DNA of 62,426 bases from Streptococcus sanguinis (GTDB taxonomy: Bacteria > Bacillota > Bacilli > Lactobacillales > Streptococcaceae). Both the position numbers and the translations under genes were made by a program. Positions within the stretch are counted from its first letter, which is position 1. The number at the start of each line of letters is the position of its first letter. The notes beneath the pieces are model-generated. The model was not told the origin of the DNA. It searched no databases and was given only the letters and a program-made list of their open reading frames with translations. The stretch spans positions 41,255-103,680 of the forward strand of contig NZ_RJMV01000003.1 of NCBI RefSeq assembly GCF_003943735.1. Direction: 5' to 3'. This document shows positions 1-7,283 of this stretch, piece after piece.

Positions 1-861
1 CTTTCCTCTTGTGTTGACTTTATTGATTGAAAATCTTTCGCTAGGTGTTTTACTCAATAAACTTTTATCAATTTCACGGACAATATGCTTTGAAACGTCC
101 GCAATTAACTCAACAGAAGGGTATCGTTTATCTTGTTGAAAGTTAATTTTATTTTTTTCAATATAGAATTTAAAGAGTTCGTATTCTGGGAAATAGTATT
201 CTGTACCAAGTTCCATAATAGCATTTTTCATTATTCTATAGTTTTCTGTGGTAGCTAGGTGCAGATTAGAAAACTTTTCTGATGCTTTTAGGAGAACATA
301 GGGGATAGAAAATTGAATTGATGAAGACGGATTGATAGAATGAATACATTTAATTATGTCCTGTGCAATAGATACAAGATCTTCTGCTGTTAAATATACG
401 TTTACTATTTCAGTATTATAAAACTGATCTTTTGGAAGTTTATTTAGAACTCGGTTTGACTTTTTCCACATTTCCACAGATCCCAAGGAAACTACAACTA
501 AATCACTGTTCACTATGTTTTTAACAACCTCTTCGTCAATTTGTTTATTTTTTTCAATAACTTCATTGACATTATTAGAAGTATTCCAAAATCTAATTTC
601 ATCAGTGAACAATTTTAGTTGACTATCAATAATTACCTTATGTTTTAAACTATGACTCACAATTTCTAAATCTTTTAAGAGGGATGGAGCATTGAATATA
701 GTTTGGTAGGGGGCATATGTTGTAATATTGTAATTCGAAAAATACTCAATTCCGGATGCTAAATTATGAGCGGTACAGGCACCTAGAAAACATATGCTTT
801 TGAATGTAGACTTTAAAAACAGTTCTGATTTTTTCTCTGAATAAAAATTAAGCTTTTCCAT
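1..861 (-). CDS. GSCFA-family (SGNH-hydrolase-like) protein, 3' end outside window
   Basis: An open frame of 287 codons reads from ATG at 861 to the window edge without a stop. Its N-terminus carries a variant of the GSCFA signature (GACTA, residues 27-31, after the hydrophobic strand ICFL). Further in are VVSLGSVEMW (like the LGTxExW block of the family) and YYFPEYEL followed by a DKRYPS segment (like the family YFPSYE and D-x-x-HPS blocks; the His is Tyr here). GSCFA proteins resemble GDSL/SGNH esterases and acyltransferases. The ATG lies 14 nt inside the upstream XRE-MurA gene, so the two are translationally coupled and probably act together. There is no signal peptide, so a cytoplasmic location is likely. 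The substrate is unknown. The active-site Cys is retained but the C-terminal His is not evident, so activity is uncertain. Confidence 0.7.
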   Translation of the reverse strand, partial: MEKLNFYSEKKSELFLKSTFKSICFLGACTAHNLASGIEYFSNYNITTYAPYQTIFNAPSLLKDLEIVSHSLKHKVIIDSQLKLFTDEIRFWNTSNNVNEVIEKNKQIDEEVVKNIVNSDLVVVSLGSVEMWKKSNRVLNKLPKDQFYNTEIVNVYLTAEDLVSIAQDIIKCIHSINPSSSIQFSIPYVLLKASEKFSNLHLATTENYRIMKNAIMELGTEYYFPEYELFKFYIEKNKINFQQDKRYPSVELIADVSKHIVREIDKSLLSKTPSERFSINKVNTRGK

Positions 862-2419
862 GAAGAACTCCTTCGTACCCTAATTCTTTCAATACATCAT
901 TAATATTACCAAAGCCCCGAAGGACTTGATCAAAGTTGTATAAAGTTGCTGAACTAATATTGGTTTGATTAATCCCCATAAGAATAGCCATTCCTGCACG
1001 AATATCTTTGAGGTCAAATTTATTAGTTTTTTCTAATGGCAGGTTAGTTCGAGGGAGAGTTTTTAAAGCTCCATTATCTAATACTTTAAGGTTGATGCCT
1101 AATTTTTTTAGTTCAGATACATGACTAAATCTATTTATAAATACTTCGTCAAATATAATGGACGGAACATTATAAGATGCCAGAAATTCAGAAATAATTG
1201 GGCCTAAATCAGTAGTGATAAATGGTGCACCACCTAAACGTAAAAATTCGAAATACTCGTAATCAATTTCAGATTTCTTAGTAAATCTAATCGTGTTGTT
1301 GTTTTCTTGAACCGAGAGCCCTAATTTATAGAAAAGATTTAAATAACTTTCTGGAATATCATTTATTGATACATTGTCAAAAATAATATCATTCAGAGAA
1401 TCCCAGAACAATAAAACATAAGAAACTAACATGCTCATATCTGGTGGAAGAGTCAGTTCAGCACTTGATATTTCAATTGTGTCTACTTTAGAGATGCTAA
1501 TTTTATTTGGTGTTAGATATTTTACTTTACGATTAGTAGACTTCTTAAGTAAATCAACTAAATAAGAAATAGTTGGATCTGGAGAAATTCCATTAATAGT
1601 TATTTCATTTGGGTAAACATAAGCTAGGCTGATGGCATTAAAGAAAGCTCCTACACTCTTACTACCATTTGCATAACAGTTGAAAGAGACATTTTTATTG
1701 AGAAAATCATTTTTTTCAGAATAGAATAGCTTACCTATGTTATCGTACTGATAATTTGCTATTATTGATAGTATATCCAAGTGTAAGTCAATAGGACGAA
1801 AACAAAAATTATCTCCTCCAGGGAACGTAAATAAAAGCTGGTGAAATTTGTATGTTAGAGACGATATGATTCCAATACTGGCACGACTAATCCTGTTTAG
1901 AGTTGTAATGTCATAAGGATTTTTTTGAGGTATCAGTTTAATTGAATCTTTATTAGTAGTGGACTCAACCCACTCATTATTTCCAAACTCATAAAGAATA
2001 TTAAGGAAATCTAGGGCAGTGGGACAGTTGTTAATTGTAAGTTGTTTTCCGTGAAAGAATAAACTCGTTAACAGAATATGTACTCCAACAACTTTATCCC
2101 CTTCTATTTTTATATGCTTAGTAGGTCTAATACGGTTTGTTTTAGAGATTTCCATATTAAAGTGGGTCGGTAGTCTACGCCTAGATGCTTTTGGGGTATC
2201 TTGATTACTATTGCCATCTATGCGATTTACATGGACCTCCAAATCTTCGAAGGAAATTTCCAAGATTTTAGCATAGGCTATGAGATCTCTAATATTGATA
2301 TCGCGAGATCCGTTTTCCCAGTTAGAGATTGCCTGCCTACTTATATTGAGTTGTTTGGCTACAAAGTCTTGAGTTAGTCCCATAGCTAGTCGTTTTTGTT
2401 TTAAGAAATTCCCAATCAT
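848..2419 (-). CDS. XRE-type HTH domain fused to MurA-like enolpyruvyl transferase domain
   Basis: The protein has 523 residues. Residues 1-60 are a Cro/XRE helix-turn-helix (LTQDFVAKQLNISRQAISNW). Residues about 95-520 follow the MurA/EPSP-synthase two-domain fold along their whole length. MurA landmarks, in E. coli numbering: Lys22 is K109; Arg91 is R179 in ISRASIG; the Cys115 loop is PGGDNFCFRP, with Asp203 in place of Cys; Arg120 is R208; Asp305 is D404; Arg397 is R474 in KDIRAG. Asn23 is replaced by Val. Asp for Cys115 is the change found in naturally fosfomycin-insensitive MurA enzymes. ATG 2419 is chosen because AAAGGTGG sits just upstream; a GTG at 2428 falls inside that site. The protein could be an enzyme carrying its own repressor domain, or a regulator that senses a UDP-sugar or PEP through a MurA fold. 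It is unlikely to be the housekeeping MurA. Confidence 0.85.
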   Translation of the reverse strand: MIGNFLKQKRLAMGLTQDFVAKQLNISRQAISNWENGSRDINIRDLIAYAKILEISFEDLEVHVNRIDGNSNQDTPKASRRRLPTHFNMEISKTNRIRPTKHIKIEGDKVVGVHILLTSLFFHGKQLTINNCPTALDFLNILYEFGNNEWVESTTNKDSIKLIPQKNPYDITTLNRISRASIGIISSLTYKFHQLLFTFPGGDNFCFRPIDLHLDILSIIANYQYDNIGKLFYSEKNDFLNKNVSFNCYANGSKSVGAFFNAISLAYVYPNEITINGISPDPTISYLVDLLKKSTNRKVKYLTPNKISISKVDTIEISSAELTLPPDMSMLVSYVLLFWDSLNDIIFDNVSINDIPESYLNLFYKLGLSVQENNNTIRFTKKSEIDYEYFEFLRLGGAPFITTDLGPIISEFLASYNVPSIIFDEVFINRFSHVSELKKLGINLKVLDNGALKTLPRTNLPLEKTNKFDLKDIRAGMAILMGINQTNISSATLYNFDQVLRGFGNINDVLKELGYEGVLHGKA

Positions 2420-2458
2420 ATAATCCACCTTTCAAGTATATGTCAATGTTTGAATAAT

Positions 2459-2486
2459 ATTTTACTAAATATTTTGTTAAATTCAA
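2459..2486 (-). promoter_or_regulatory. possible promoter of the XRE-MurA operon
   Basis: On the minus strand TTGAAT (2486-2481) is followed after 16 nt by TAAAAT (2464-2459), about 40 nt before the ATG at 2419. The region is very AT-rich, so chance matches are likely. No convincing operator palindrome was seen. Confidence 0.35.
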
Positions 2487-2656
2487 GAATTTTTATGCAA
2501 CAATTTGTGTCATATATTTTTCTTATGAAAGATATAAAATAGCCAAAATTGGGTGTTGTAAAATTAGAGGATTTAGATTTAGTTAAGCAATGTAATAGAT
2601 TGGTCTCTTTTTAATATTCTCTGCTATACCTTTTATTCCCAAACTTGAACAATGGC

Positions 2657-2685
2657 TTGCAATCCTTTTTTTAAAATAGTATACT
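2657..2685 (+). promoter_or_regulatory. sigma-A promoter of the GH13 glycosidase gene
   Basis: TTGCAA (2657-2662) and TATACT (2680-2685) are separated by 17 nt. Transcription would begin near 2692, immediately before the cre site. Confidence 0.7.
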
Positions 2686-2696
2686 AGGGCTAGATT

Positions 2697-2712
2697 ATGG
2701 AATCGTTTGCAT
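2697..2712. promoter_or_regulatory. cre site (CcpA operator)
   Basis: Read on the minus strand the 16-mer is ATGCAAACGATTCCAT, which fits the consensus WTGNAARCGNWWNCAW at every position. It begins about 5 nt downstream of the predicted transcription start, where bound CcpA would block RNA polymerase. Glucose repression of the following glycosidase is the expected outcome. Confidence 0.85.
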
Positions 2713-2757
2713 AGAATTACGATGAATTTAAAAAAAGAAATCTAGGAGTTGAAAAGT

Positions 2758-4503
2758 ATGGAATTAACAGCTATTTATCACAGACCGGAGTCGGAGTATG
2801 CCTATCTTTATAAAGAAGGTCAAGTGCATATCAGAATTAGGACTAAGAAAGAGGATATAGAGAAAATCCTTTTGCACTATGGGGATCCCTTTATCTTTCT
2901 TGAGGATTCTTATGAAGATACGAAAGAGATGGTCAAGATCATCTCAGATGCTCTATTTGATTATTGGCAAGTAGCAGTGTCGGTTGATTTTGCTCGGCTC
3001 CAATATTTCTTTGAGCTGAGAGATAAAGAAGGCCAAAGCGTCTTGTATGGAGATAAAGGTTTCACTGACAATAGTCCAGAAAACCTTGCTTTAGAGGGCA
3101 ACAGATTTAAACTCCCTTATATTCACGAAATTGATGGTTGCCAGGTTCCTGACTGGGTTTCAAAAACGGTCTGGTATCAGATTTTCCCAGAACGATTTGC
3201 CAATGGAAATGCTGAATTTACACCAGAAGGAGCTCTAGATTGGGATCCGTCTATCAGACCTAAAAGCAGTGATTTCTTTGGTGGGGATTTACAAGGGATT
3301 ATTGATCATCTGGATTATTTGCAAGACTTGGGCATTACAGGGCTTTATCTCTGTCCCATCTTCGAATCGCCAAGCAATCACAAGTACAATACGACAGATT
3401 ACTTTGAAATTGATCGACACTTTGGGGACAAGGAGATTTTCCGTCAACTGGTGGAGCAAGCTCATCAGCGTGGCATGAAGGTGATGCTGGATGCAGTTTT
3501 CAATCATATGGGCGATCAATCTGCTCAATGGCAGGATGTTCTCAAGCATGGTGAAAAGTCAGCTTACAAAGACTGGTTCCACATTCAAGAGTTCCCAGTG
3601 ACGAATGACAAGCTTGTGAATCCCAAAGAACTCCCTTATCATACCTTTGCCTTTGCCAGCTATATGCCTAAGTTGAATACGGCAAATCCTGAGGTGAAAG
3701 ACTATCTCTTAAACGTTGCGACCTATTGGATTGAACATTTTGATATTGATGCTTGGCGGCTGGATGTGGCCAATGAAGTTGATCACCAATTCTGGCGAGA
3801 TTTTCGTAAGGCTGTTTTGGCCAAAAAGCCTGACCTTTATATTCTTGGAGAAGTTTGGCATACATCACAGCCATGGCTAAATGGAGATGAGTTTCACGCA
3901 GTCATGAACTATCCTCTATCCGATAGTATCAAGGACTACTTTTTGAGCAGGAGCAAGAAGACCAGTCAATTTATAGCTGAGATTAACTGCCAGTCCATGT
4001 ACTACAAGCAGCAGATTTCTGAGGTTATGTTTAATCTCTTGGATTCGCACGATACGGAGCGCATTTTGGCGACTGCCAAAGGTGATATCCAGCTTGTCAA
4101 ATCCGCACTTGCCTTTCTCTTTTTACAAAGGGGAACGCCTTGCATCTATTATGGGACCGAGCTAGAATTGGGCGGAGGTATGGACCCGGATTGTAGACGG
4201 GTCATGCCTTGGGACCGGGTTTCTGGTGATAATGTCATGCTTAATTTTATGAAGAACTTGATTCAGCTTCGCAAGGAAACTGCGGATATTATTCAGTATG
4301 GGAAATTTACCCTAGAAGAAATCAAGCCGGATGTGCTGGCTTTAGAATGGCAACATGATCATCAAGCAATCCGAGCCGTTTTTAATCAGTCGAATGAGAA
4401 TTATCTTTTAGACAGAGATTCAGCTGATTTGGTGAGTCAATGCCAAACTGATGACCAGCAAGTTCTCATCTTACCAAAGGGATTTGTAGTTTATTGTGAT
4501 TAG
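2758..4503 (+). CDS. GH13 alpha-glycosidase (neopullulanase / cyclomaltodextrinase type)
   Basis: The 581-residue protein has an N-terminal beta-sandwich (about 1-125) typical of neopullulanase and cyclomaltodextrinase, then a GH13 barrel. The catalytic set is visible: nucleophile D336 in AWRLDVANE, acid/base E365 in ILGEVWH and D432 in LDSHDTER. It should hydrolyse maltodextrins or pullulan-type oligosaccharides in the cytoplasm, since no signal peptide is present. ATG 2758 is preferred over the upstream TTG 2749 because AGGAG (2744-2748) is 9 nt before the ATG and abuts the TTG. The gene stands alone with its own promoter and a perfect cre. Exact substrate preference cannot be read from the sequence. 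Confidence 0.9.
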   Translation: MELTAIYHRPESEYAYLYKEGQVHIRIRTKKEDIEKILLHYGDPFIFLEDSYEDTKEMVKIISDALFDYWQVAVSVDFARLQYFFELRDKEGQSVLYGDKGFTDNSPENLALEGNRFKLPYIHEIDGCQVPDWVSKTVWYQIFPERFANGNAEFTPEGALDWDPSIRPKSSDFFGGDLQGIIDHLDYLQDLGITGLYLCPIFESPSNHKYNTTDYFEIDRHFGDKEIFRQLVEQAHQRGMKVMLDAVFNHMGDQSAQWQDVLKHGEKSAYKDWFHIQEFPVTNDKLVNPKELPYHTFAFASYMPKLNTANPEVKDYLLNVATYWIEHFDIDAWRLDVANEVDHQFWRDFRKAVLAKKPDLYILGEVWHTSQPWLNGDEFHAVMNYPLSDSIKDYFLSRSKKTSQFIAEINCQSMYYKQQISEVMFNLLDSHDTERILATAKGDIQLVKSALAFLFLQRGTPCIYYGTELELGGGMDPDCRRVMPWDRVSGDNVMLNFMKNLIQLRKETADIIQYGKFTLEEIKPDVLALEWQHDHQAIRAVFNQSNENYLLDRDSADLVSQCQTDDQQVLILPKGFVVYCD

Positions 4504-4589
4504 TCTAACATTTGAGATGTGTTTAGCGAATATCTTAATCCCATGATGTATTCCAAATAAGATAAGAGAAGTCGAAAGATTATTCTATT

Positions 4590-4618
4590 TTGTAATTACT
4601 GTAATTATCTGTTATAAT
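4590..4618 (+). promoter_or_regulatory. promoter and palindromic operator of the toxin-antitoxin pair
   Basis: TTGTAA (4590-4595) and TATAAT (4613-4618) are 17 nt apart. The spacer contains the perfect inverted repeat TAATTAC-T-GTAATTA (4593-4607). An operator between -35 and -10 fits autorepression by the AbrB/MazE-like antitoxin encoded next. Confidence 0.75.
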
Positions 4619-4638
4619 ATCCCTAAGGAGGAAGCAAG

Positions 4639-4875
4639 ATGGCAGTAAAAACTAGAAAACAAGGGAATTCTATAACAATAACGATTCCAAGTGAATTTAA
4701 TATTCCGAGTGGCGTGCATTACGATGCTAAATTGTTACCGAGTGGCGAAATTGTCTTTACTCCAGAAAAGACTGAAAATCAGGTTACTTATATTTCTGAC
4801 GAATCTTTTGAATTGGATTTAGATAATATTTTTGATGAATACGATGATATTTTTAAAGCTTTGGTGGAAAAATGA
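4639..4875 (+). CDS. MazE/AbrB-like antitoxin
   Basis: This 78-residue protein begins with a swapped-hairpin (AbrB/MazE/SpoVT) DNA-binding domain: VKTRKQGNSITITIPSEF, then a second strand pair ending EIVFTPEK. The C-terminal 30 residues are strongly acidic (DLDNIFDEYDDIF), as expected of an antitoxin tail that wraps a toxin. AAGGAGG lies 9 nt before the ATG. The stop overlaps the next ATG by 4 nt, so toxin translation is coupled. It probably binds the palindrome in its own promoter. Confidence 0.8.
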   Translation: MAVKTRKQGNSITITIPSEFNIPSGVHYDAKLLPSGEIVFTPEKTENQVTYISDESFELDLDNIFDEYDDIFKALVEK

Positions 4876-5276
4876 CAGTCTATTTAACAGAAAAGCAAAT
4901 TGCAAAGATTAATACTTTAGTTATTCAGCGCTATTCTCCGAAAGAACAAATCAAGACGATTAGTCCATCAGCACTAAATATGATTGTGAACTTACCTGAA
5001 CAATTTGTTTTTGGGAAACCTCTTTATCCATCAATCTTTGATAAGGCGACAATTTTATTTGTTCAATTGATAAAAAAGCATGTTTTTGCTAGTGCTAATA
5101 AACGAACGGCTTTTTATGTTTTAGTAAAATTTTTGCGATTAAACGGTTATCATTTTTCTGTTACACTTGAAGAAGCGGTTGAAATGTGTGTAAGAATAGC
5201 GGTTGAATCGCTGTCGGAGCAAAATTTAAAAAGCTACTCAAAATGGGTTTCTGAACATTCGTTTCGTAATGATTAA
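4872..5276 (+). CDS. Doc-type toxin (Fic/Doc family)
   Basis: The 134-residue protein carries the Doc signature HVFASANKRTAFYV (family HxFx-x-ANKRTA), including the catalytic His and the NKR phosphate-binding residues. Doc proteins are Fic-fold kinases that phosphorylate and inactivate elongation factor Tu. No Phd antitoxin is present; the partner is the upstream MazE-like protein, whose stop overlaps this start (ATGA). The length matches Doc (about 126 residues), so the toxin appears intact. Confidence 0.85.
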   Translation: MTVYLTEKQIAKINTLVIQRYSPKEQIKTISPSALNMIVNLPEQFVFGKPLYPSIFDKATILFVQLIKKHVFASANKRTAFYVLVKFLRLNGYHFSVTLEEAVEMCVRIAVESLSEQNLKSYSKWVSEHSFRND

Positions 5277-5304
5277 GCTTTAACTATGCAAGGAGTGCAA
5301 TCTT

Positions 5305-5853
5305 ATGCCTAGACCGAAAACTAAAGAAGAGTTGATGCTAGCTGCTAAGGAAAACTATGAGAAGTTACAAACTCTCATTTCCAAATTATCTGATCAAGAG
5401 TTACATACCCCTTTTGATTTTTCTCGGGATGAAAAGAAGAAAGAGGCCCATTGGAGACGAGATAAAAATGTAAGAGATGTTTTGATTCACCTCTATGAAT
5501 GGCATCAGCTCTTGTTGGATTGGGTGTATTCCAATCAAAAGGGGCAAGAGCAGCCCTTTCTTCCTGCGCCCTACAACTGGAGGACCTATGGAGAGCTGAA
5601 TCTGGAATTTTGGAAGAAACATCAGAATACTTCTCTTGAAGAGGCAACTGAGATCTTTCGTCAGTCCCATCAAGATGTTTTGAACTTAGCTAACACATTT
5701 ACAAATGAAGAATTATTTTCAAAAAATGTCTATAAATGGGTCGGAGGGGCTGTACTAGGTTCCTATTTTGTAAGTGCTACCTCCAGCCATTATGATTGGG
5801 CTATGAAGAAATTGAAAGCTCATCAAAAAAATGTAAAGCAAAATAGTCTGTAG
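5305..5853 (+). CDS. ClbS/DfsB-family four-helix protein
   Basis: The 182-residue sequence matches the ClbS/DfsB family: an N-terminal MPRPKTKEELMLAA helix, a central RDVLIHLYEWHQLLLDW helix and a late HYDWAMKKL helix, all in a DinB-like four-helix arrangement. ClbS itself hydrolyses the colibactin cyclopropane; streptococcal members have no known substrate. AAGGAG lies ahead of the ATG. No promoter was recognised, and it may be read through from the toxin-antitoxin unit. Confidence 0.8.
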   Translation: MPRPKTKEELMLAAKENYEKLQTLISKLSDQELHTPFDFSRDEKKKEAHWRRDKNVRDVLIHLYEWHQLLLDWVYSNQKGQEQPFLPAPYNWRTYGELNLEFWKKHQNTSLEEATEIFRQSHQDVLNLANTFTNEELFSKNVYKWVGGAVLGSYFVSATSSHYDWAMKKLKAHQKNVKQNSL

Positions 5854-5879
5854 AAGACAAGAATTAGAGAGAAATAAGA

Positions 5880-6725
5880 ATGAAAAAATACAGCAAAATA
5901 ATCATGTCCTGCGCCTGCTTAGCTTTAGCTTTTGGGATGGCAGCATGCGCTAGTTCGCAGAAAAATAAAGAAACAAGTCAAACTACATCGACTTATTCAA
6001 ATCTAAACAGTAAAAAGAGTGTCGAAGAAGTGAGGAGTTTGTTGGCTGCTGACTTGGATAAAGACAGTGTCGATAACTTTGTCAATCTAGTCAATGACTA
6101 CAATGGACTTGTCGGCTCTACTGGATTAAGGGGCGATTTCACTAAGTTTACCAAAACTGAATATGACGTAGAAAAAATCAATCCTCTGTGGCAGGCAAAA
6201 AAGGGCGATTTTATCGGGACAAATTGTCGGATTAATACTTACACTTTGTTGAAAAATAGCATCGACATCCCTCAAATCGAAAAAGATGACGAACTCTTGT
6301 TCATAGATAATGATTCGATTGACAAGGGCAAGCTCTTTGATGCCAAGGATAAGGAAGAATTTAATATCCTGTTTTCAAGAGTCAAGACTGAAGCGACTCA
6401 AGATGTAAAAGTCCATGCTAAGAAGATGGAGGAATACTTCAAACAGTTCAAGTTTAGCGAAAAGGCGAGGATGCTTTCTGTCATAGTCCACGACAATCTT
6501 GATGGCGACTCTCTCTTTGTAGGGCATGTCGGCGTCTTGGTTCCAGATAAAGATGGCTACTTATTTATCGAAAAGCTGACATTTGAAGAGCCTTATCAGG
6601 CAATCAAGTTTGCGACCAAGGAAGATGTCTACAAATACTTGCAGACCAAATATAAAGACTACACAGGGGAAGGTTTGGCCAAGCCCTTTATCATGGACAA
6701 TGATAAGTGGGTAGAGGGTAAGTAG
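5880..6725 (+). CDS. DUF4300-family lipoprotein
   Basis: A 281-residue protein with a lipoprotein signal peptide: MKK start, hydrophobic core and lipobox GMAAC with the lipidated Cys at residue 23. A Ser/Thr/Lys-rich linker follows. The mature part (YSNLNSKKSVEEV onward) resembles the DUF4300 family of streptococcal surface lipoproteins, whose function is unknown. It starts 27 nt after the DfsB-like gene and may share its transcript. Confidence 0.75.
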   Translation: MKKYSKIIMSCACLALAFGMAACASSQKNKETSQTTSTYSNLNSKKSVEEVRSLLAADLDKDSVDNFVNLVNDYNGLVGSTGLRGDFTKFTKTEYDVEKINPLWQAKKGDFIGTNCRINTYTLLKNSIDIPQIEKDDELLFIDNDSIDKGKLFDAKDKEEFNILFSRVKTEATQDVKVHAKKMEEYFKQFKFSEKARMLSVIVHDNLDGDSLFVGHVGVLVPDKDGYLFIEKLTFEEPYQAIKFATKEDVYKYLQTKYKDYTGEGLAKPFIMDNDKWVEGK

Positions 6726-6771
6726 TGTGCTTCAGTTAGTATTAAGAAAATAGAACTGGGAGATTTAGGGT

Positions 6772-7083
6772 ATGGAATTAAATGATTTTACTGAAAAAGA
6801 GCAAGAGCAGATCAATCAAGGGCTTAGCACCGCAGAAATTTCTGATAAGGAAGCTGCCAAAAAGATTCTTGCACTCGTGCCCAAGGAATGGATTAAAAGG
6901 ATTCCTTTCTTCGTGAGAGGGCATGCGACGACCAAGACGGTTGAGCGAGTTGCCAAGCAATATCCTCAGCTATACGCTGTCGCTAAGCGGCAAGGCGAAC
7001 TTCCGGACAAGGAAAGAGAAGAATTGCGCGTGATTATGACAAGCATTTTTGAAGAAAAGATGAATAAGCATAAGATTAAATGA
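6772..7083 (+). CDS. conserved hypothetical protein, 103 aa
   Basis: A small soluble, charged protein without membrane segments or signal peptide. It has a central basic stretch (VPKEWIKRIPFFVRGHATTK) and helical ends rich in Glu and Lys. GGGAGA lies upstream of the ATG and a good terminator follows the stop, which support it as a real gene. I do not recognise the family. Confidence 0.6.
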   Translation: MELNDFTEKEQEQINQGLSTAEISDKEAAKKILALVPKEWIKRIPFFVRGHATTKTVERVAKQYPQLYAVAKRQGELPDKEREELRVIMTSIFEEKMNKHKIK

Positions 7084-7116
7084 GCCCTTACTTTGAAAGA
7101 AGTGAGAGCCTTAGGA

Positions 7117-7147
7117 AGTCACTGAAAGCAGTGGCTTTTTCGTTTTT
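7117..7147 (+). terminator. intrinsic terminator
   Basis: AGTCACTG-AAAG-CAGTGGCT (one G-U pair) is followed by TTTTTCGTTTTTT. It closes the transcription unit ending at 7083 and insulates rexB. Confidence 0.75.
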
Positions 7148-7242
7148 TGTGGAAATGACGAGGCTAGTTATTAAAGCTCTATTTGGACGTTGAGTTCTAA
7201 TCGGGCTTTGGGACTATTCTCCATGAGAATTATCGGCAAAAA

Positions 7243-7251
7243 TGGTATAAT
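7243..7251 (+). promoter_or_regulatory. extended -10 promoter of rexBA
   Basis: TGG-TATAAT ends 32 nt before the rexB ATG. No good -35 is present, as is usual for extended -10 promoters in streptococci. Confidence 0.6.
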
Positions 7252-7283
7252 GTTCCTATATTTTCTAGAGGAAAAGGCAGGCT

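Larger units (their letters stand above)
2420..2757. other. divergent intergenic region (338 nt)
   Basis: This AT-rich spacer separates the minus-strand XRE-MurA operon from the plus-strand glycosidase. Its left end holds the possible minus-strand promoter and its right end the glycosidase promoter and cre site. Between about 2490 and 2650 I see no open frame, strong hairpin or RNA-like structure. Confidence 0.5.

Noticed and set aside
2749..2757. TTG start for the GH13 glycosidase
   Set aside because: It touches the AGGAG ribosome site, leaving no spacing; ATG 2758 is correctly spaced.
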